DNA of 64,000 bases from Mycobacterium adipatum (lineage in GTDB: Bacteria; Actinomycetota; Actinomycetes; Mycobacteriales; Mycobacteriaceae): contig NZ_CP015596.1 of assembly GCF_001644575.1 (NCBI RefSeq), positions 4,030,001 to 4,094,000 on the forward strand, read 5' to 3'. Of the stretch, positions 46,123 through 56,844 are shown piece by piece. The position numbers and the translations under genes were made by a program. The notes beneath the pieces are model-generated. The model was not told the origin of the DNA. It did no database searches and saw only the letters and a program-made list of their open reading frames with translations. Each line of letters begins with the position of its first letter. The stretch's first letter is position 1.

Positions 46123-49100
46123 TCAGTTGGCGTTCGTGCCGTTGGCACCGTTGACGCCGGGGGTGCCGTCGGGCTGGCCGTCGGTGCCGTCGGTGCCGTT
46201 ACCGCCGTGCCCGATGCCCCCGGCGGTGTTGCCGCCGATTCCACCGGCACCACCGGCGCCACCGGCACCGCTGCCGCCGACACCGGGTTCGCTGCCGTCA
46301 CCGCCGGCGCCACCTGCGCCGCCGGAGTTCTGTTGGTCTGCCGACTGCTGTCCACCCGACTTCCAGAAGGTGCTGTTACCGCCGTCGCCACCCTTGCCGC
46401 CGAGGGCGCCACCGGCACCGTTGACACCGCCGTCGCCACCGGCACCGCCGGTCGATACGCCCGCGGTGACCGTCGTACCGGCGCCATAGGCCTGGATCCA
46501 GCCCATTCCACCGCTACCGCCGTTGCCACCGTTGCCGGCACCGCCGGCGCCCGAGGTTGCGGTGCTACCGGTGATGCCGGCGTTCTCGGCATAGACGTTG
46601 GTGAACCCGCCGGCACCGCCGGAGGCTCCGCTCACGGTGCCCGCACCGCCGGCACCGCCGGTCGCGGTGATCCCGGTCGCGACGCCGGTTGTGCCCGCGG
46701 CCATCACCAAGGCGCCGCCGCCGGCTCCGCCCTTGCCCGCCGCGACCGCATTGCCACCGGCACCGCCGATGACGGTGCCCTGCGCGGTGCCGCGCGTGGT
46801 GGTGTTGTAGCCGGCCTGCACTTCGGCAAACCCGCCGCTGCCGCCCGTGCTGCCCGTACCGGTGCCGCTGCCGCCCGCACCGCCGGCGGCGCTGCCGGCG
46901 GCAGATCCGTTGGCAGCCGCGTTGAGATCGGCATTACCGCCGGTTCCGCCCGTGCCGCCGGTGTAACCGGCCCCACCGGCCCCGCCCGCGGCGCCGGCGT
47001 CGGTGCCGGTGATGGTAGAGCCCGCACCCTTGGTCAACAGACCGCCGGTACCGCCCGCTCCGCCGGTGCCCGCGGCACCGAGCCCACCGGAGCCGCCGGT
47101 GGCGGTACCGCTGACGTTGGAGGTCGCGTGGGTGGCCGAGACGGTGGCCGCGGCACCCGCGCCGCCCACGCCACCGTCGGTGCCCGCCCCGCCGTTGCCG
47201 CCGGCGGCCACGGCGTTGGCCACCTTGCCACCGGTGCTGGCGGTGATGGTGGCGGCGCCACCGACACCGCCGACGCCGCCGTTGGCATCACCGGCACCGG
47301 CATGTCCGCCGGTCGCGCTCGAGTTGGTGACCGAGCTTCCTGCGCCACCGGTGACGTTGATGGTGCCCGCCCCACCGACCACACCGGTACCGCCGTTACC
47401 GCCGGTCGCCGAGCTCGCGGTGATCGAATCGCCGTTACCCCTGGGGGTGATGCTCGCACCACCGCCGGCACCGCCGTTGACACCGTATTGTCCGGCTCCG
47501 CCGGTGCCACCGGTCGCGGTGCCGTTGGCGACGCTGTTGACACCGGCCACTCCGGACGCCTGGCCGGTGCCGATGACGGCCTGGCCACCGGCGCCACCGG
47601 TCACTCCGGTACCGGTACCGCTGCCGCCGGCACCGGCGCGGGACGTGCCGGTGGTCGTCGAGGTGTTTCCCTTCGCGGTGAGCTGCGCACGCGCGCCCGC
47701 GCCGCCCGTTCCACCGGCGCTACCGGCACCGCCGTCGCCACCGTAGGAGTATCCGGCTGCCGAGGATCCGTTGCCGCTGGCGATGATGGTGCCGAAACCG
47801 CCGGCGCCACCGCGGCCGCCGGTGGTCGCCGCGCCGCCCGCGCCACCGAGTGCGTAACCATCGGCCGTGCTGTCGGCGCCGAGGTTGGCATAGAGGCCGC
47901 TGTTGATATAGCCGCCGCCGCCGTTGCCACCGGTGCTGCCGATGCCGTCGCCGAAACCGCCGGCACCACCGATCGCGGTGCCGGTCGCCTGGCCGCCGGT
48001 CCGTTTGGCACCGAGCTGTCCCAGCGCACCGGCGCCACCCACACCGCCGTTGATGCCCGCACCGCCGGCACCACCGGTCGCCGTACCGTCGGCGACCGCG
48101 TTCGCCGCAATGGCCGTGATCCGGCCCACGCCACCGACACCACCGACACCACCGTTGAGCCCGCCGGCCCCGCCGGCACCACCGGTCGCGGCACCCGAGG
48201 CGACGCTGCCGGCACCATCGGCCGACAAGCCGGCGCTGCCACCGACGCCGCCGGCACCACCGGCCGCGGTCGCGGAGCCCTTGCCGCCGGCCCCGCCGAC
48301 ACCACCGACCGCGGTACCGATGGTCGAACCGCCGTTGAGTTGCTCGACGAGGGCACCGCCACCGCCGCCACCGCCGCCACCACCGAACCCACCGAGGCCA
48401 TGTGCACCGGCGGCACCGGAGCCGCCGACGCCACCGGCACCGCCGGTCGCTCCGCTACCCACACCGATGCCCGCACCACCGGCCCCACCTGAGCCGCCTT
48501 TGCCTGCAGCGCTGAGGAATCCGCCGGCTGAACCGCCTCGACCGCCGGAGCCGCCGATGCCTCCGGCGCCACCGTTGACGCCGGCCACGCCGTCCACGCC
48601 CGCCGCGCCGACGCCGCCGGCACCGCCGTTGCCGAAGAACGAACCACCGTTGCCGCCCTGACCGCCGGCACCGCCGTTGATGGTGAAGACGCCGGCACCG
48701 CCGCTGCCGCCCGCGCCCCACACCCCGGCATTGCCGCCGCTGCCACCGTTGAAGCCGCTGCCGCCGTTGCCGAACGCCCCGGCATTACCGCCGTTGCAGG
48801 CCAGGCCGGCGTTGCAGGTCTCGGCCGTCCAGCTGTAACCGTTGCCGGCCAAGATGCCGCCGTTGGGATGGGTGGCCGTGCCGTCACCGATCAGCAGCAG
48901 GCTGCCGATCCAGATCCGCGGACCCGCCGGGGCCGCACTCGGTGTCGGTTGGACCGCCGTCATGAGCAGCACCGGCTGCGCCGAACCCACCCCGGTGCCG
49001 TCGAGTCCTTCGCCCCGCCGGGTACTTGCGCTCGCGGCCGTGGCGATGATCAGCGCCCCCAGCAGCGGGGATTCCCCGGTCCCCTTCGCCTGCGCGTCGG

Positions 49101-49797
49101 AGCCGGCGGGCATCACCACGGCGATAACGGGAACACCTTGCTTCTCAACGGTTTTCGCCACCGGATGCGTCCACGGAACCGTCACGATGGGCAGCGGAGC
49201 GATCTGCTCCACCCCGGCCGCGATATCGTCGACCGAAGGTGACTTCGGCTCGACGAGTGCCGTCGAGTCCGTGGCGTCACCGTCGGATACCGTCGGCGCG
49301 GCGGCCACGGACTCCGCCACCGACGCACGTTGCACCCCGTACCGGCCACGTGGACGCTTCGCCTCGGACTTCACCTCATCGGCAGCGTCGGAGCCATCGA
49401 CGTCGGTGTCGTCACCGGAACCCGACTTCGGCGCATCGTCATCGTCGGCGTCATCGTCGGCGTCATCGTCGGTCGAACCGCCGGCGTCCGAGGAGTCGGC
49501 GCCCGACGTCGGGTCGGCCGAATCAGCCGACCGCGGTCCGCGCTGGTCCGACCCGGAGTCCGAGGATCCCGTGGAACCGGTCGAGCCAACGTTGGACGAG
49601 GAGTCAGCCGCTGCCGCCGGCATGAACGCCGCGGCCGCCGCCCCGATCCCCAACGCGACGGCAAGTGCGCCGATACGACCCACATGGGTCGACGCACTAT
49701 TGGCCTTGGGCGCGGCGTGCCTGGGCCCTGCGGGCTTACGCTGCACATGCTTGGCCACGTGTTTGCGGTCCGCGCCCAGCGGTCGACTCTGATCCAC
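46123..49797 (-). CDS. Very large PGRS-type glycine-rich surface protein lacking a PE domain
   Basis: Protein of 1224 residues from the GTG at 49797, which has GGAG 8 bases upstream; an ATG at 49842 would add 15 residues but has no ribosome site. The N-terminus is basic, then has a hydrophobic signal-like stretch (ALAVALGIGAAAAAFMPAAAA) and an Asp/Ser-rich acidic region (DDDADDDADDDD). A linker with LLLIGDGTATHPNGGILAGNGYSW recalls the PE_PGRS linker. The remaining approximately 880 residues are NGGAGG/GGAGGxGG repeats as in PGRS domains. No PE module is seen. It is likely a Ca-binding-type or cell-wall surface protein; function unknown. Confidence 0.82.
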   Translation of the reverse strand: MDQSRPLGADRKHVAKHVQRKPAGPRHAAPKANSASTHVGRIGALAVALGIGAAAAAFMPAAAADSSSNVGSTGSTGSSDSGSDQRGPRSADSADPTSGADSSDAGGSTDDDADDDADDDDAPKSGSGDDTDVDGSDAADEVKSEAKRPRGRYGVQRASVAESVAAAPTVSDGDATDSTALVEPKSPSVDDIAAGVEQIAPLPIVTVPWTHPVAKTVEKQGVPVIAVVMPAGSDAQAKGTGESPLLGALIIATAASASTRRGEGLDGTGVGSAQPVLLMTAVQPTPSAAPAGPRIWIGSLLLIGDGTATHPNGGILAGNGYSWTAETCNAGLACNGGNAGAFGNGGSGFNGGSGGNAGVWGAGGSGGAGVFTINGGAGGQGGNGGSFFGNGGAGGVGAAGVDGVAGVNGGAGGIGGSGGRGGSAGGFLSAAGKGGSGGAGGAGIGVGSGATGGAGGVGGSGAAGAHGLGGFGGGGGGGGGGALVEQLNGGSTIGTAVGGVGGAGGKGSATAAGGAGGVGGSAGLSADGAGSVASGAATGGAGGAGGLNGGVGGVGGVGRITAIAANAVADGTATGGAGGAGINGGVGGAGALGQLGAKRTGGQATGTAIGGAGGFGDGIGSTGGNGGGGYINSGLYANLGADSTADGYALGGAGGAATTGGRGGAGGFGTIIASGNGSSAAGYSYGGDGGAGSAGGTGGAGARAQLTAKGNTSTTTGTSRAGAGGSGTGTGVTGGAGGQAVIGTGQASGVAGVNSVANGTATGGTGGAGQYGVNGGAGGGASITPRGNGDSITASSATGGNGGTGVVGGAGTINVTGGAGSSVTNSSATGGHAGAGDANGGVGGVGGAATITASTGGKVANAVAAGGNGGAGTDGGVGGAGAAATVSATHATSNVSGTATGGSGGLGAAGTGGAGGTGGLLTKGAGSTITGTDAGAAGGAGGAGYTGGTGGTGGNADLNAAANGSAAGSAAGGAGGSGTGTGSTGGSGGFAEVQAGYNTTTRGTAQGTVIGGAGGNAVAAGKGGAGGGALVMAAGTTGVATGITATGGAGGAGTVSGASGGAGGFTNVYAENAGITGSTATSGAGGAGNGGNGGSGGMGWIQAYGAGTTVTAGVSTGGAGGDGGVNGAGGALGGKGGDGGNSTFWKSGGQQSADQQNSGGAGGAGGDGSEPGVGGSGAGGAGGAGGIGGNTAGGIGHGGNGTDGTDGQPDGTPGVNGANGTNAN

Positions 49798-49887
49798 CAG
49801 CAAATCTCCATTCCCCGACGTGCGATCCCAGCTGATGAGCATCGACAGATGTGACGGAGCACACTGGAACGCGAATTCGTAGCGACG

Positions 49888-49918
49888 CTAACACGCGAGT
49901 AACACATTTTGGCAAAAT
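49888..49918. promoter_or_regulatory. Regulatory-like region upstream of the PGRS-type gene
   Basis: On the minus strand GTTAC (49899-49903) and GTTAG (49888-49892) form a direct repeat with a 6-base spacer, like sites described for the envelope regulator MtrA. Adjacent is a perfect 13-base palindrome ATTTTG-G-CAAAAT (49906-49918). Both are upstream of the 49797 start. Confidence 0.35.
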
Positions 49919-50317
49919 TGACGCCGAAGACGGAAACTTCGCCGCCTGCACCGGATGCAGGTCGGTCGACAGTTTGCCCGATTCGCGCACCGAGGCACGA
50001 AAAGCGCAGTTCTAGCGCAGGTGATGCGGCAAAAAACGAGGCTTCTCCGTGTCACCGGTGCTGTTTACCCAGCTCTTTAGCATTGCCGACTAAGTAGCTA
50101 TTTCTGCGGATTCCGTCGTCTGCGGCGACCCGATGGACATCGGATGGCGAATCCAGCAAGACATGATGCGGCAGCCCGCCGGCACCGTGATTCGATGAGC
50201 AGACATCCCCGGTGAACACGCGGATGCCGACCGGATGGGTATCGGCCCAGCGCCCAGCCCCGGTGCCCGCTATCGGGCAAACATGCATGAGGCACCGACG
50301 GGCACCCGGACGCGCCA
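49919..50317. other. Non-coding stretch between the PGRS-type gene and rbfA
   Basis: About 400 bases with lower GC than the surroundings and no open frame that resembles a protein. A minus-strand T6 run lies near 50031-50036 without a clear stem. I see no tRNA, riboswitch or insertion-sequence remnant. It probably holds the 5' leader and promoter region of the PGRS-type gene. Confidence 0.5.
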
Positions 50318-50344
50318 CTGCCCCGGCGGATACCGCCGGGGCAG
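50318..50344 (-). terminator. Terminator of the rimP-nusA-infB-rbfA operon
   Basis: Perfect 12-base stem CTGCCCCGGCGG / CCGCCGGGGCAG with a 3-base loop, 14 bases after the rbfA stop. No T tract, but the stem is very stable. Confidence 0.8.
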
Positions 50345-50358
50345 AGACGTGCAGAAAA

Positions 50359-50832
50359 CTACGGTCGTTCGATCTCCGCAGGATCGGCCGGATCGCCGTC
50401 GGTGGGAGCCACCCGGTACGGGTCGGCCTCCCCCGCCGGTGTGGCGCCTTCGCGGATCCGAGCCAGATCAGCATCCGCCGCCCGGGCACGGGCCAGCAAG
50501 GCCTCCATGTGCGCCGAGGTCTCCGGCACCTTGTCCAGCACGAACGACAGCGTCGGGGTGAAGCGCACCCCGGTGGCCGCACCGACCTTGCTGCGCAGGA
50601 TGCCCCTGGCACGCTCCAGCGCCGCGGCCGCACCGTCGTAATCGGGCTCGTCCTGCAGCGTCGCGCCGCGCACCGTGTAGTACACGGTGGCGTCGTGCAG
50701 GTCTCCCGTGACCTTCGTGTCCGTGACGGTCACGAAGGCCAACGGGGGATCCTTGATCTCGAACTCGATGGCCGAGGCCACGACCGTGCCGATGCGCTTG
50801 GACAAGCGGCGTGCACGCCCAACATCAGCCAT
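50359..50832 (-). CDS. rbfA: 30S ribosome-binding factor RbfA
   Basis: Ribosome maturation factor of 157 residues with the KH-type fold ([49 protein letters not shown]). It binds the 5' helix of 16S rRNA during late 30S assembly. An acidic C-terminal tail follows residue 115. It lies 3 bases after infB and is the last gene of the operon before a strong hairpin. Confidence 0.95.
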   Translation of the reverse strand: MADVGRARRLSKRIGTVVASAIEFEIKDPPLAFVTVTDTKVTGDLHDATVYYTVRGATLQDEPDYDGAAAALERARGILRSKVGAATGVRFTPTLSFVLDKVPETSAHMEALLARARAADADLARIREGATPAGEADPYRVAPTDGDPADPAEIERP

Positions 50833-50835
50833 GAC

Positions 50836-53625
50836 TTAGGTGCGTTCCTTCTCGACGAGTTCGTACGCCTCGATGACGTCGCCCTCTTTGATGTCGTTGT
50901 AGGTCAGCGTGAGACCACACTCGTAGCCGTCGCGCACCTCGGTGGCGTCATCCTTCTCCCGCTTCAGCGAGGAGATGGTGACCGTCTCGGCAACCACCAC
51001 GTTGTCCCGCAGCAGGCGCGCCTTGGCGTTGCGGCGCATGATGCCGGAGGTGACGAGGCAACCGGCGATATTGCCGACCTTGGAGGACCGGAAGATGGCC
51101 CGGATCTCGGCGCGGCCGAGTTCCTTCTCCTCGTAGACCGGCTTGAGCATGCCCTTGAGCGCGCTCTGGATCTCGTCGATGGCCTGGTAGATCACCGAGT
51201 AGTAGCGGATGTCGACACCCTCGCGGTTGGCCAGCTCGGTGGCCTTGCCCTCGGAGCGCACGTTGAAGCCGATGATGATGGCATTCGACGCCGACGCCAG
51301 GTTGACGTTGGTCTCGGTGACACCACCGACACCGCGGTCGATGACGCGCAGTTCCACCTCGTCGTCGATCTCGATACCCAGCAGGGCCTCCTCCAGCGCC
51401 TCCACGGTGCCGGAGTTGTCGCCCTTGAGGATCAGGTTCAGCTGTGAAGTCTCCTTCAACGCTGCATCCAGATCGTCCAGGCTGATGCGCTTGCGGCTCC
51501 GCGCTGCCAGCGCGTTGCGCTTGCGGGCACTGCGTCGATCGGCGATCTGCCGGGCAATCCGGTCCTCGTCGACCACCAGCAGGTTGTCGCCGGCCCCGGG
51601 CACCGACGTGAAGCCGATGACCTGGACGGGACGCGACGGCAGCGCCTCGTGGATGTCCTCGCCGTGCTCGTCGACCATGCGGCGCACGCGACCATAGGCA
51701 TCGCCGGCGACGATCGAGTCCCCGACGCGCAGCGTGCCGCGCTGGATCAGCACGGTGGCCACCGGGCCGCGGCCACGGTCGAGGTGCGCTTCGATCGCCA
51801 CACCCTGGGCTTCCATATCGGGGTTGGCCCGCAGGTCCAGCGACGCGTCGGCGGTCAACAGCACCGCCTCCTCGAGCGCCTGGATGTTGACCCCGTTCTT
51901 GGCCGAGATGTCGACGAACATGGTGTCGCCGCCGTACTCCTCGGCCACCAGGTTGTACTCGGTGAGCTGCGCCCGAATCTTGGCCGGGTCGGCGCCCTCC
52001 TTGTCGATCTTGTTGACCGCCACCACGATCGGCACATCGGCCGCTTGCGCGTGGTTGATGGCCTCCACCGTCTGCGGCATCACACCGTCATCGGCGGCGA
52101 CCACCAGGATCGCGATATCGGTGGCCTTCGCGCCACGGGCACGCATCGCGGTGAATGCCTCGTGACCGGGGGTGTCGATGAAGGTGATGAGCCGCTCGGC
52201 ACCCTCGTGCTCGACGGCGACCTGGTAGGCACCGATGTGCTGGGTGATGCCACCGGCCTCGCCCTCACGCACGCTGGCGTTACGGATGGTGTCCAACAGG
52301 CGGGTCTTGCCGTGGTCGACGTGACCCATCACGGTGACGACCGGCGGACGGAACTCGAGATCTTCCTCACCGCCCTCGTCCTCGCCGTAGGTCAGGTCGA
52401 ACGACTGCAGCAGTTCGCGGTCCTCGTCCTCCGGGGACACCACCTGCACGACGTAGTTCATCTCGCTGCCGAGCAGTTCCAGCGTCGAGTCGTCCACCGA
52501 CTGGGTGGCGGTGACCATCTCGCCCAGGTTGAACAGGGCCTGCACCAGCGAGGCCGGGTTGGCGTTGATCTTGTCGGCGAAGTCGACCAGCGACGCACCG
52601 CGGGCCAGCCGGATGATCTCGCCGTTGCCGTGCGGCAACCGCACCCCACCGACGACCGGGGCCTGCATGTTCTCGTATTCGGCGCGTTTCGCCCGCTTCG
52701 ACTTGCGGCCACGACGGACCGCACCGCCGGGACGACCGAAGGCGCCCGCGGCACCGCCGCGCTGGCCGGGACGACCACCGCCGCCACCGCCACCGGGACG
52801 GCCACGGAAACCACCGGCTGCTGCTCCGCCGGCACCGGCACCTGCACCGGCGCCGCCGCCCGCACCGCCACCGCGGTAGTTACCGCCACCACCGCCACCG
52901 GGACGGCCACCGGGAGCCGGACGACCGCCCGGACCGGGACGCGGTCCGCCGGGACGACCGGTCGCACCGGGACGCGCACCCGGCGGACGAGGGGGCATAT
53001 TGCCTGGTGAGGCTCCACCGGGACGGGGTGCGCCCGGGCGCGGGCCACCGGGACCGGGGCCCGGACGGGGACCGCCGGGACCGGCGGCCGGACGCGGTGC
53101 CGGACGCTCGGCCGGCGCCTGCGAGGAGAACGGGTTGTTGCCGACGCGCGGGGCGCGCGGGGCGGGCTTGGGTCCCGGAGTCGGGCCCGGACGGGGACCT
53201 GGGGTCTGGGTGCCCGCCGATGCGGCCGGTGCGGCCGGAGCGGGCGGCGCGGGGGTCGCCGGTTTGGCTGCCGGAGCCGCGGGAGCGGCCGGTGCCGGCG
53301 GCGCCTGGGCTGCCGGAGCCGCGGGGGCCGGAGCCGGCGGCGCGGGAGGCGCCGGGGGCGCCTGAGGTGCCGGCTTGGGGCCGGGCTTGGGACCGCCACC
53401 GGACGGCGCTGCCGGCTTGCCGGCGGCTTTCGGGGCGGGTGCGTCGGTCGCGGCGGCGGATTTTCCGCCACCGAACGACTCACGCAGCCGGCGCGCGACG
53501 GGGGCTTCCACCGTCGACGACGCCGATTTGACGAATTCACCCTGGGCGCTCAGCCGGGCGAGAACTTCCTTACTGGTGACACCGAGTTCCTTAGCCAACT
53601 CGTGCACGCGGGCCTTACCTGCCAC
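50836..53625 (-). CDS. infB: Translation initiation factor IF-2
   Basis: GTPase of 929 residues that positions initiator tRNA on the 30S subunit. The N-terminal IF2_N helix ([22 protein letters not shown]) is followed by a long Pro/Ala/Gly/Arg-rich region (about 60-320), typical of actinobacteria. The G domain has GHVDHGKT near 433, DTPGHE near 485 and NKID near 538. The C-terminal domains II-IV complete the protein. The GTG at 53625 has GAGGAG upstream. The length is close to M. tuberculosis IF-2. Confidence 0.97.
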   Translation of the reverse strand: MAGKARVHELAKELGVTSKEVLARLSAQGEFVKSASSTVEAPVARRLRESFGGGKSAAATDAPAPKAAGKPAAPSGGGPKPGPKPAPQAPPAPPAPPAPAPAAPAAQAPPAPAAPAAPAAKPATPAPPAPAAPAASAGTQTPGPRPGPTPGPKPAPRAPRVGNNPFSSQAPAERPAPRPAAGPGGPRPGPGPGGPRPGAPRPGGASPGNMPPRPPGARPGATGRPGGPRPGPGGRPAPGGRPGGGGGGNYRGGGAGGGAGAGAGAGGAAAGGFRGRPGGGGGGGRPGQRGGAAGAFGRPGGAVRRGRKSKRAKRAEYENMQAPVVGGVRLPHGNGEIIRLARGASLVDFADKINANPASLVQALFNLGEMVTATQSVDDSTLELLGSEMNYVVQVVSPEDEDRELLQSFDLTYGEDEGGEEDLEFRPPVVTVMGHVDHGKTRLLDTIRNASVREGEAGGITQHIGAYQVAVEHEGAERLITFIDTPGHEAFTAMRARGAKATDIAILVVAADDGVMPQTVEAINHAQAADVPIVVAVNKIDKEGADPAKIRAQLTEYNLVAEEYGGDTMFVDISAKNGVNIQALEEAVLLTADASLDLRANPDMEAQGVAIEAHLDRGRGPVATVLIQRGTLRVGDSIVAGDAYGRVRRMVDEHGEDIHEALPSRPVQVIGFTSVPGAGDNLLVVDEDRIARQIADRRSARKRNALAARSRKRISLDDLDAALKETSQLNLILKGDNSGTVEALEEALLGIEIDDEVELRVIDRGVGGVTETNVNLASASNAIIIGFNVRSEGKATELANREGVDIRYYSVIYQAIDEIQSALKGMLKPVYEEKELGRAEIRAIFRSSKVGNIAGCLVTSGIMRRNAKARLLRDNVVVAETVTISSLKREKDDATEVRDGYECGLTLTYNDIKEGDVIEAYELVEKERT

Positions 53626-53737
53626 TACTTCTCCTCGTTTGGAGGCGACAGCGGTGGTGGGGCCGCGCCTCGGGTTTAGCTATGACGCATGGTCATCGGG
53701 ACTTCACGGTGTGCTCATGTTCTTCGCTACCTGTTCT

Positions 53738-54082
53738 CTAGCCGGTGGGGCCGAACCCGTCAGCGCCCAGTGTGGCACTGACGTACTCGACCACCGCGGA
53801 TGTATCCGGTGAACCGGTGATGCGCAACGCTCGGACGAACGCTCGCCGACGGACTGCCGCTTCAAGACACTGTGGGTCGGGATGCAGCCATGCACCCCGC
53901 CCCGGCAGGTTACCCGTTGTGTCCACAGTCACGGCGTAATTGCCGGGCCTGTCGGATACAGCGGCCACTCGAAGCAGTTCGACGGCCAGTTCTCGCTTCC
54001 GGCATCCCACACACGTGCGCACCGGTCCGTCTGGGCTCCGATGCACACGAGCCGGGATGGCCGAAGTCTCGCGCTGGATCAT
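53738..54082 (-). CDS. YlxR family RNA-binding protein (DUF448)
   Basis: Basic protein of 114 residues with the YlxR motif RTCVGCRKRELAVELLRV and GRGAWLHPDPQCLEAAVRRRAFVRAL. It usually sits between nusA and infB, as here. Relatives bind RNA or RNase P RNA or act as regulators; its role in mycobacteria is not settled. The ATG at 54082 (MIQRETSA) matches the start of Rv2840c. It lies 53 bases after nusA. Confidence 0.92.
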   Translation of the reverse strand: MIQRETSAIPARVHRSPDGPVRTCVGCRKRELAVELLRVAAVSDRPGNYAVTVDTTGNLPGRGAWLHPDPQCLEAAVRRRAFVRALRITGSPDTSAVVEYVSATLGADGFGPTG

Positions 54083-54135
54083 GGTCGAGTCTACCGTCCG
54101 GAGTTCGCGCAGAAAGAATCGCGTGCCGCAACGGG

Positions 54136-55140
54136 TCACCCGGCGCCGGGTTCGGGCGCGGCGTCACTGCGGATATCGATGCGCCACCCGGTCAGGCGGG
54201 CCGCCAGCCTGGCGTTCTGCCCCTCTTTGCCGATCGCCAGCGACAGCTGGAAGTCCGGCACCACCACCCGGGCGGCCCGGGTGCTCTCGTCGATGACGGT
54301 CACCGAGACCACCTTGGCCGGCGACAGCGCGTTCGCGACGAACCGGGCCGGGTCCTCGTCGAAGTCGATGATGTCGATCTTCTCCCCCGACAGCTCGCTC
54401 ATCACATTGCGGACGCGCTGCCCCATCGGGCCGATACACGCGCCCTTGGCGTTCAGGCCGGGCACCCGGGACGCGACGGCAATCTTGGACCGGTGACCGG
54501 CCTCACGGGCCACCGCCACGATGTCCACCGACCCGTCCGCGATCTCGGGGACCTCGAGGGCGAACAGTTTGCGCACCAGGTTCGGGTGGGTCCGGGACAG
54601 CTCGATCTTGGGCTCGCGGGCACCGCGGGACACGCCGATGACATAACAGCGCAATCGGTCACCGTGTTCGTAGCCCTCGCCGGGCACCTGCTCGGCGGGC
54701 CGGATCATGCCATCGGAGCCCTTGGCCTCGGTACCGACCCGCACGACCACGTTGCCACGGGTGTTCTCCCGGGCGTCGCGCTGCACCACCCCGGCCACGA
54801 TGTCGCCCTCACGCGCGGAGAACTCGCCGTACATCCGCTCGTTCTCGGCGTCGCGTAGCCGCTGCAGGATCACCTGGCGCGCCGTGGTCGCCGCGATACG
54901 GCCGAATCCCTCTGGGGTGTCGTCCCATTCGTTGATCAGGTTGCCGTCGTCATCGGTCTCCCTGGCCATCACCTTGACCACACCGGTCTTGCGGTCGACG
55001 TCGATACGCGCGTCGGCCTCGTGCCCCTCGGTGTGCCGGTAGGCGGTCAGCAACGCAGATTTGATGGTGTCCACGACGATATCGACCGAGATCCCCTTGT
55101 CGGCCTCGATGGCATGAAGCGCCGCCATGTCGATGTTCAT
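54136..55140 (-). CDS. nusA: Transcription termination/antitermination factor NusA
   Basis: RNA polymerase-associated factor of 334 residues. An N-terminal polymerase-binding domain (about 1-110) is followed by an S1 domain ([26 protein letters not shown]), KH1 ([22 protein letters not shown]) and KH2 ([50 protein letters not shown]). It controls pausing, termination and rRNA antitermination. The ATG overlaps the rimP stop by 4 bases. Confidence 0.97.
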   Translation of the reverse strand: MNIDMAALHAIEADKGISVDIVVDTIKSALLTAYRHTEGHEADARIDVDRKTGVVKVMARETDDDGNLINEWDDTPEGFGRIAATTARQVILQRLRDAENERMYGEFSAREGDIVAGVVQRDARENTRGNVVVRVGTEAKGSDGMIRPAEQVPGEGYEHGDRLRCYVIGVSRGAREPKIELSRTHPNLVRKLFALEVPEIADGSVDIVAVAREAGHRSKIAVASRVPGLNAKGACIGPMGQRVRNVMSELSGEKIDIIDFDEDPARFVANALSPAKVVSVTVIDESTRAARVVVPDFQLSLAIGKEGQNARLAARLTGWRIDIRSDAAPEPGAG

Positions 55141-55688
55141 TCGTCGTCCCCCTTTCCTGATTGCTCGATCAGCTCCAACTCGCGCCGGTTCGGCGGCGAA
55201 AATTCCACTTGCACAATTGCTTTGGCGATCGCGGTGACGGCAATCGGGCGGATCTCGAAATCCCTGCCCGCGGCGACGACGAGCGTCACCACACCGTCGG
55301 CGACCTGCCCGATCCGACCGGTCAGCGCCGATCCGTCCGCCAGCTCGACGTCGACCTTGCGCGCGCGGGAACGGCGGAAATGCGTCTCGGAGGTCAGCGG
55401 CCGGTCGACGCCGCGGGAGGTCACCTCCAGGACATAGGCGCCGAAGTCCCCCGCGGTCTCCTCGGCCGCGTCCAGGGCGGCCGAGGCGACTTTCGACAAC
55501 GCGGCGATGGCGTCGAGGTCCACGCCGCCCTCGGCATCGGCGACCACGGTGAGCCGCGGCGGACGGCCGCCGCCGATCAGGACATCTTCGACCTCGTAGC
55601 CCGCCCGGACGAACGCCCCGTCGAGAAGCTCGATCACCCGCTCACGCGACGGTAGCTGCGCAGACCGCAGCGGGTCATCCGATGCCAC
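55137..55688 (-). CDS. rimP: Ribosome maturation factor RimP
   Basis: Protein of 183 residues needed for 30S maturation. Landmarks: the N-terminal domain with [33 protein letters not shown], the [16 protein letters not shown] motif, and the C-terminal Sm-like domain. The GTG at 55688 has GAGGAG upstream; the longer open frame upstream reads through the intergenic region and is not supported. It is the first gene of the rimP-nusA-ylxR-infB-rbfA operon and is divergent from 55826. Confidence 0.95.
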   Translation of the reverse strand: MASDDPLRSAQLPSRERVIELLDGAFVRAGYEVEDVLIGGGRPPRLTVVADAEGGVDLDAIAALSKVASAALDAAEETAGDFGAYVLEVTSRGVDRPLTSETHFRRSRARKVDVELADGSALTGRIGQVADGVVTLVVAAGRDFEIRPIAVTAIAKAIVQVEFSPPNRRELELIEQSGKGDDE

Positions 55689-55825
55689 GGCGAGCTCCTC
55701 GTCTTGAGTTGTGCGGACACATTCCCCGGGCCGCCTGGGCCCGGGTTCGGTTACCAAACGATACGCCAGGCCCGACTCGCCTTTGACCAAACGAGCGGCG
55801 CTGCCGAACATGGCAGGATGTGGGC

Positions 55826-56365
55826 GTGCCGAGCGCCCCGCCCACCCTGACCCGGCGCCGCCTGTTGACCGGCGCCCTGCCCGCGACGCTGGCAGTGGGC
55901 CTGCTCTCCGGGACGGCGGGCTGCACACCACCGCCTCCACCGGCAGAGCTCGCCGACCTGAGGACTCAGTTCGACCGCGCCAACGCCGACAGCCTGCTGG
56001 CCGGTGAGGCCGCCACCGCTCCGATCGGACGGACGCTGACGGCGGACATGGTGGCCACCCTGACCGCCATCGCCGCCGAGCGCACCGCCCATGCCCGGGC
56101 ACTGGCCGACGAGATCACCCGGTTGACCGAGGGCGACGTACCCACCGCGAGCGCCGCACCGGCGAACAGTACCGGCGCGGACGCGGCGCCGGTGGCCAAA
56201 CCGGGCGTGACCGCCGTCGCGACGGCACTGCGCGAGTCGGGCGAAGATGCCGCCCGGGTCGCCACCCAGATGAACGGATACCGCGCCGGCCTGCTGGGCT
56301 CGATCGCCGCGTCCTGCACCGCCGCATACCAGGTGGCCCTCGGCAATCCGGAGCGCAAGCCGTGA
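55826..56365 (+). CDS. Tat-type lipoprotein of unknown function (Rv2843-like)
   Basis: Protein of 179 residues with a twin-arginine lipoprotein signal ([12 protein letters not shown], lipobox SGTAGC). The exported part is alanine-rich and helical without recognised motif. A GTG at 55826 with AGGA 7 bases upstream is used; one at 55820 is also possible. Its stop overlaps the start of the next gene (GTGA), so the pair is coupled. M. tuberculosis has the same pair (Rv2843-Rv2844). Confidence 0.8.
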   Translation: MPSAPPTLTRRRLLTGALPATLAVGLLSGTAGCTPPPPPAELADLRTQFDRANADSLLAGEAATAPIGRTLTADMVATLTAIAAERTAHARALADEITRLTEGDVPTASAAPANSTGADAAPVAKPGVTAVATALRESGEDAARVATQMNGYRAGLLGSIAASCTAAYQVALGNPERKP

Positions 56366-56844
56366 CCTCGGCCCAGCCCAGCCCCGACCCGGACCGACCG
56401 GCCGACGCCGCGCAGGCGGCGTTGTTCGACGCCGTCGCGACCGAACACGGCGTGATCTACGGCTACGGCATGGTCTCGGCGCATTCCACCCCCGAGGACA
56501 ACGCACTGGTCGCCGAGGCGATGGCCCAGCACCGGACGCGTCGCGAAGCGGCACTGGTGATGCTGACCGGACACTCGGTCACCCCGCCACTGCCGGCCCC
56601 CGGTTACCAGCTACCGCTGGAGGTGACCGATCCCGGCGATGCGGCCGAGCTCGCGGTGCGCATGGAGTCCGACACCGCCACCGCGTGGCGGGCGGTACTG
56701 GAACAGGCGCAGACACCGGAGGATCGCCGCTTCGCGGTGACCGCCATGACGCAGGCCGCGGTGCTGGCCGCCCGCTGGAACCAGGTGCTCGGGGTCCCCC
56801 AGATCACCATGGCTTTCCCGGGCGGGCCAGAGACGACCGGCTAG
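56362..56844 (+). CDS. DUF4439 ferritin-like protein
   Basis: Protein of 160 residues with the DUF4439 ferritin-like four-helix pattern: [23 protein letters not shown] with Glu and His in the first helix, [15 protein letters not shown], and a C-terminal pair of helices ([32 protein letters not shown]). No export signal. Metal binding is plausible but not shown. It is translationally coupled to the lipoprotein gene and convergent with proS (4-base overlap). Confidence 0.85.
   Translation: MTSAQPSPDPDRPADAAQAALFDAVATEHGVIYGYGMVSAHSTPEDNALVAEAMAQHRTRREAALVMLTGHSVTPPLPAPGYQLPLEVTDPGDAAELAVRMESDTATAWRAVLEQAQTPEDRRFAVTAMTQAAVLAARWNQVLGVPQITMAFPGGPETTG

Noticed and set aside
46006..48492. An 828-codon plus-strand open frame rich in Gly, Ala, Thr and Arg
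   Set aside because: It is the complement of the PGRS repeats; long frames on both strands are expected in GC-rich repeat DNA. No start signal or domain supports it.
46123..49000. Possible CRISPR array or minisatellite
   Set aside because: The repetition is a codon-level GGAGGxGG pattern in an intact reading frame, without constant repeats and unique spacers.
49843..50358. Riboswitch or small RNA in the gap before rbfA
   Set aside because: No conserved riboswitch core was seen; only the 12-base-stem terminator at 50318-50344 is convincing.
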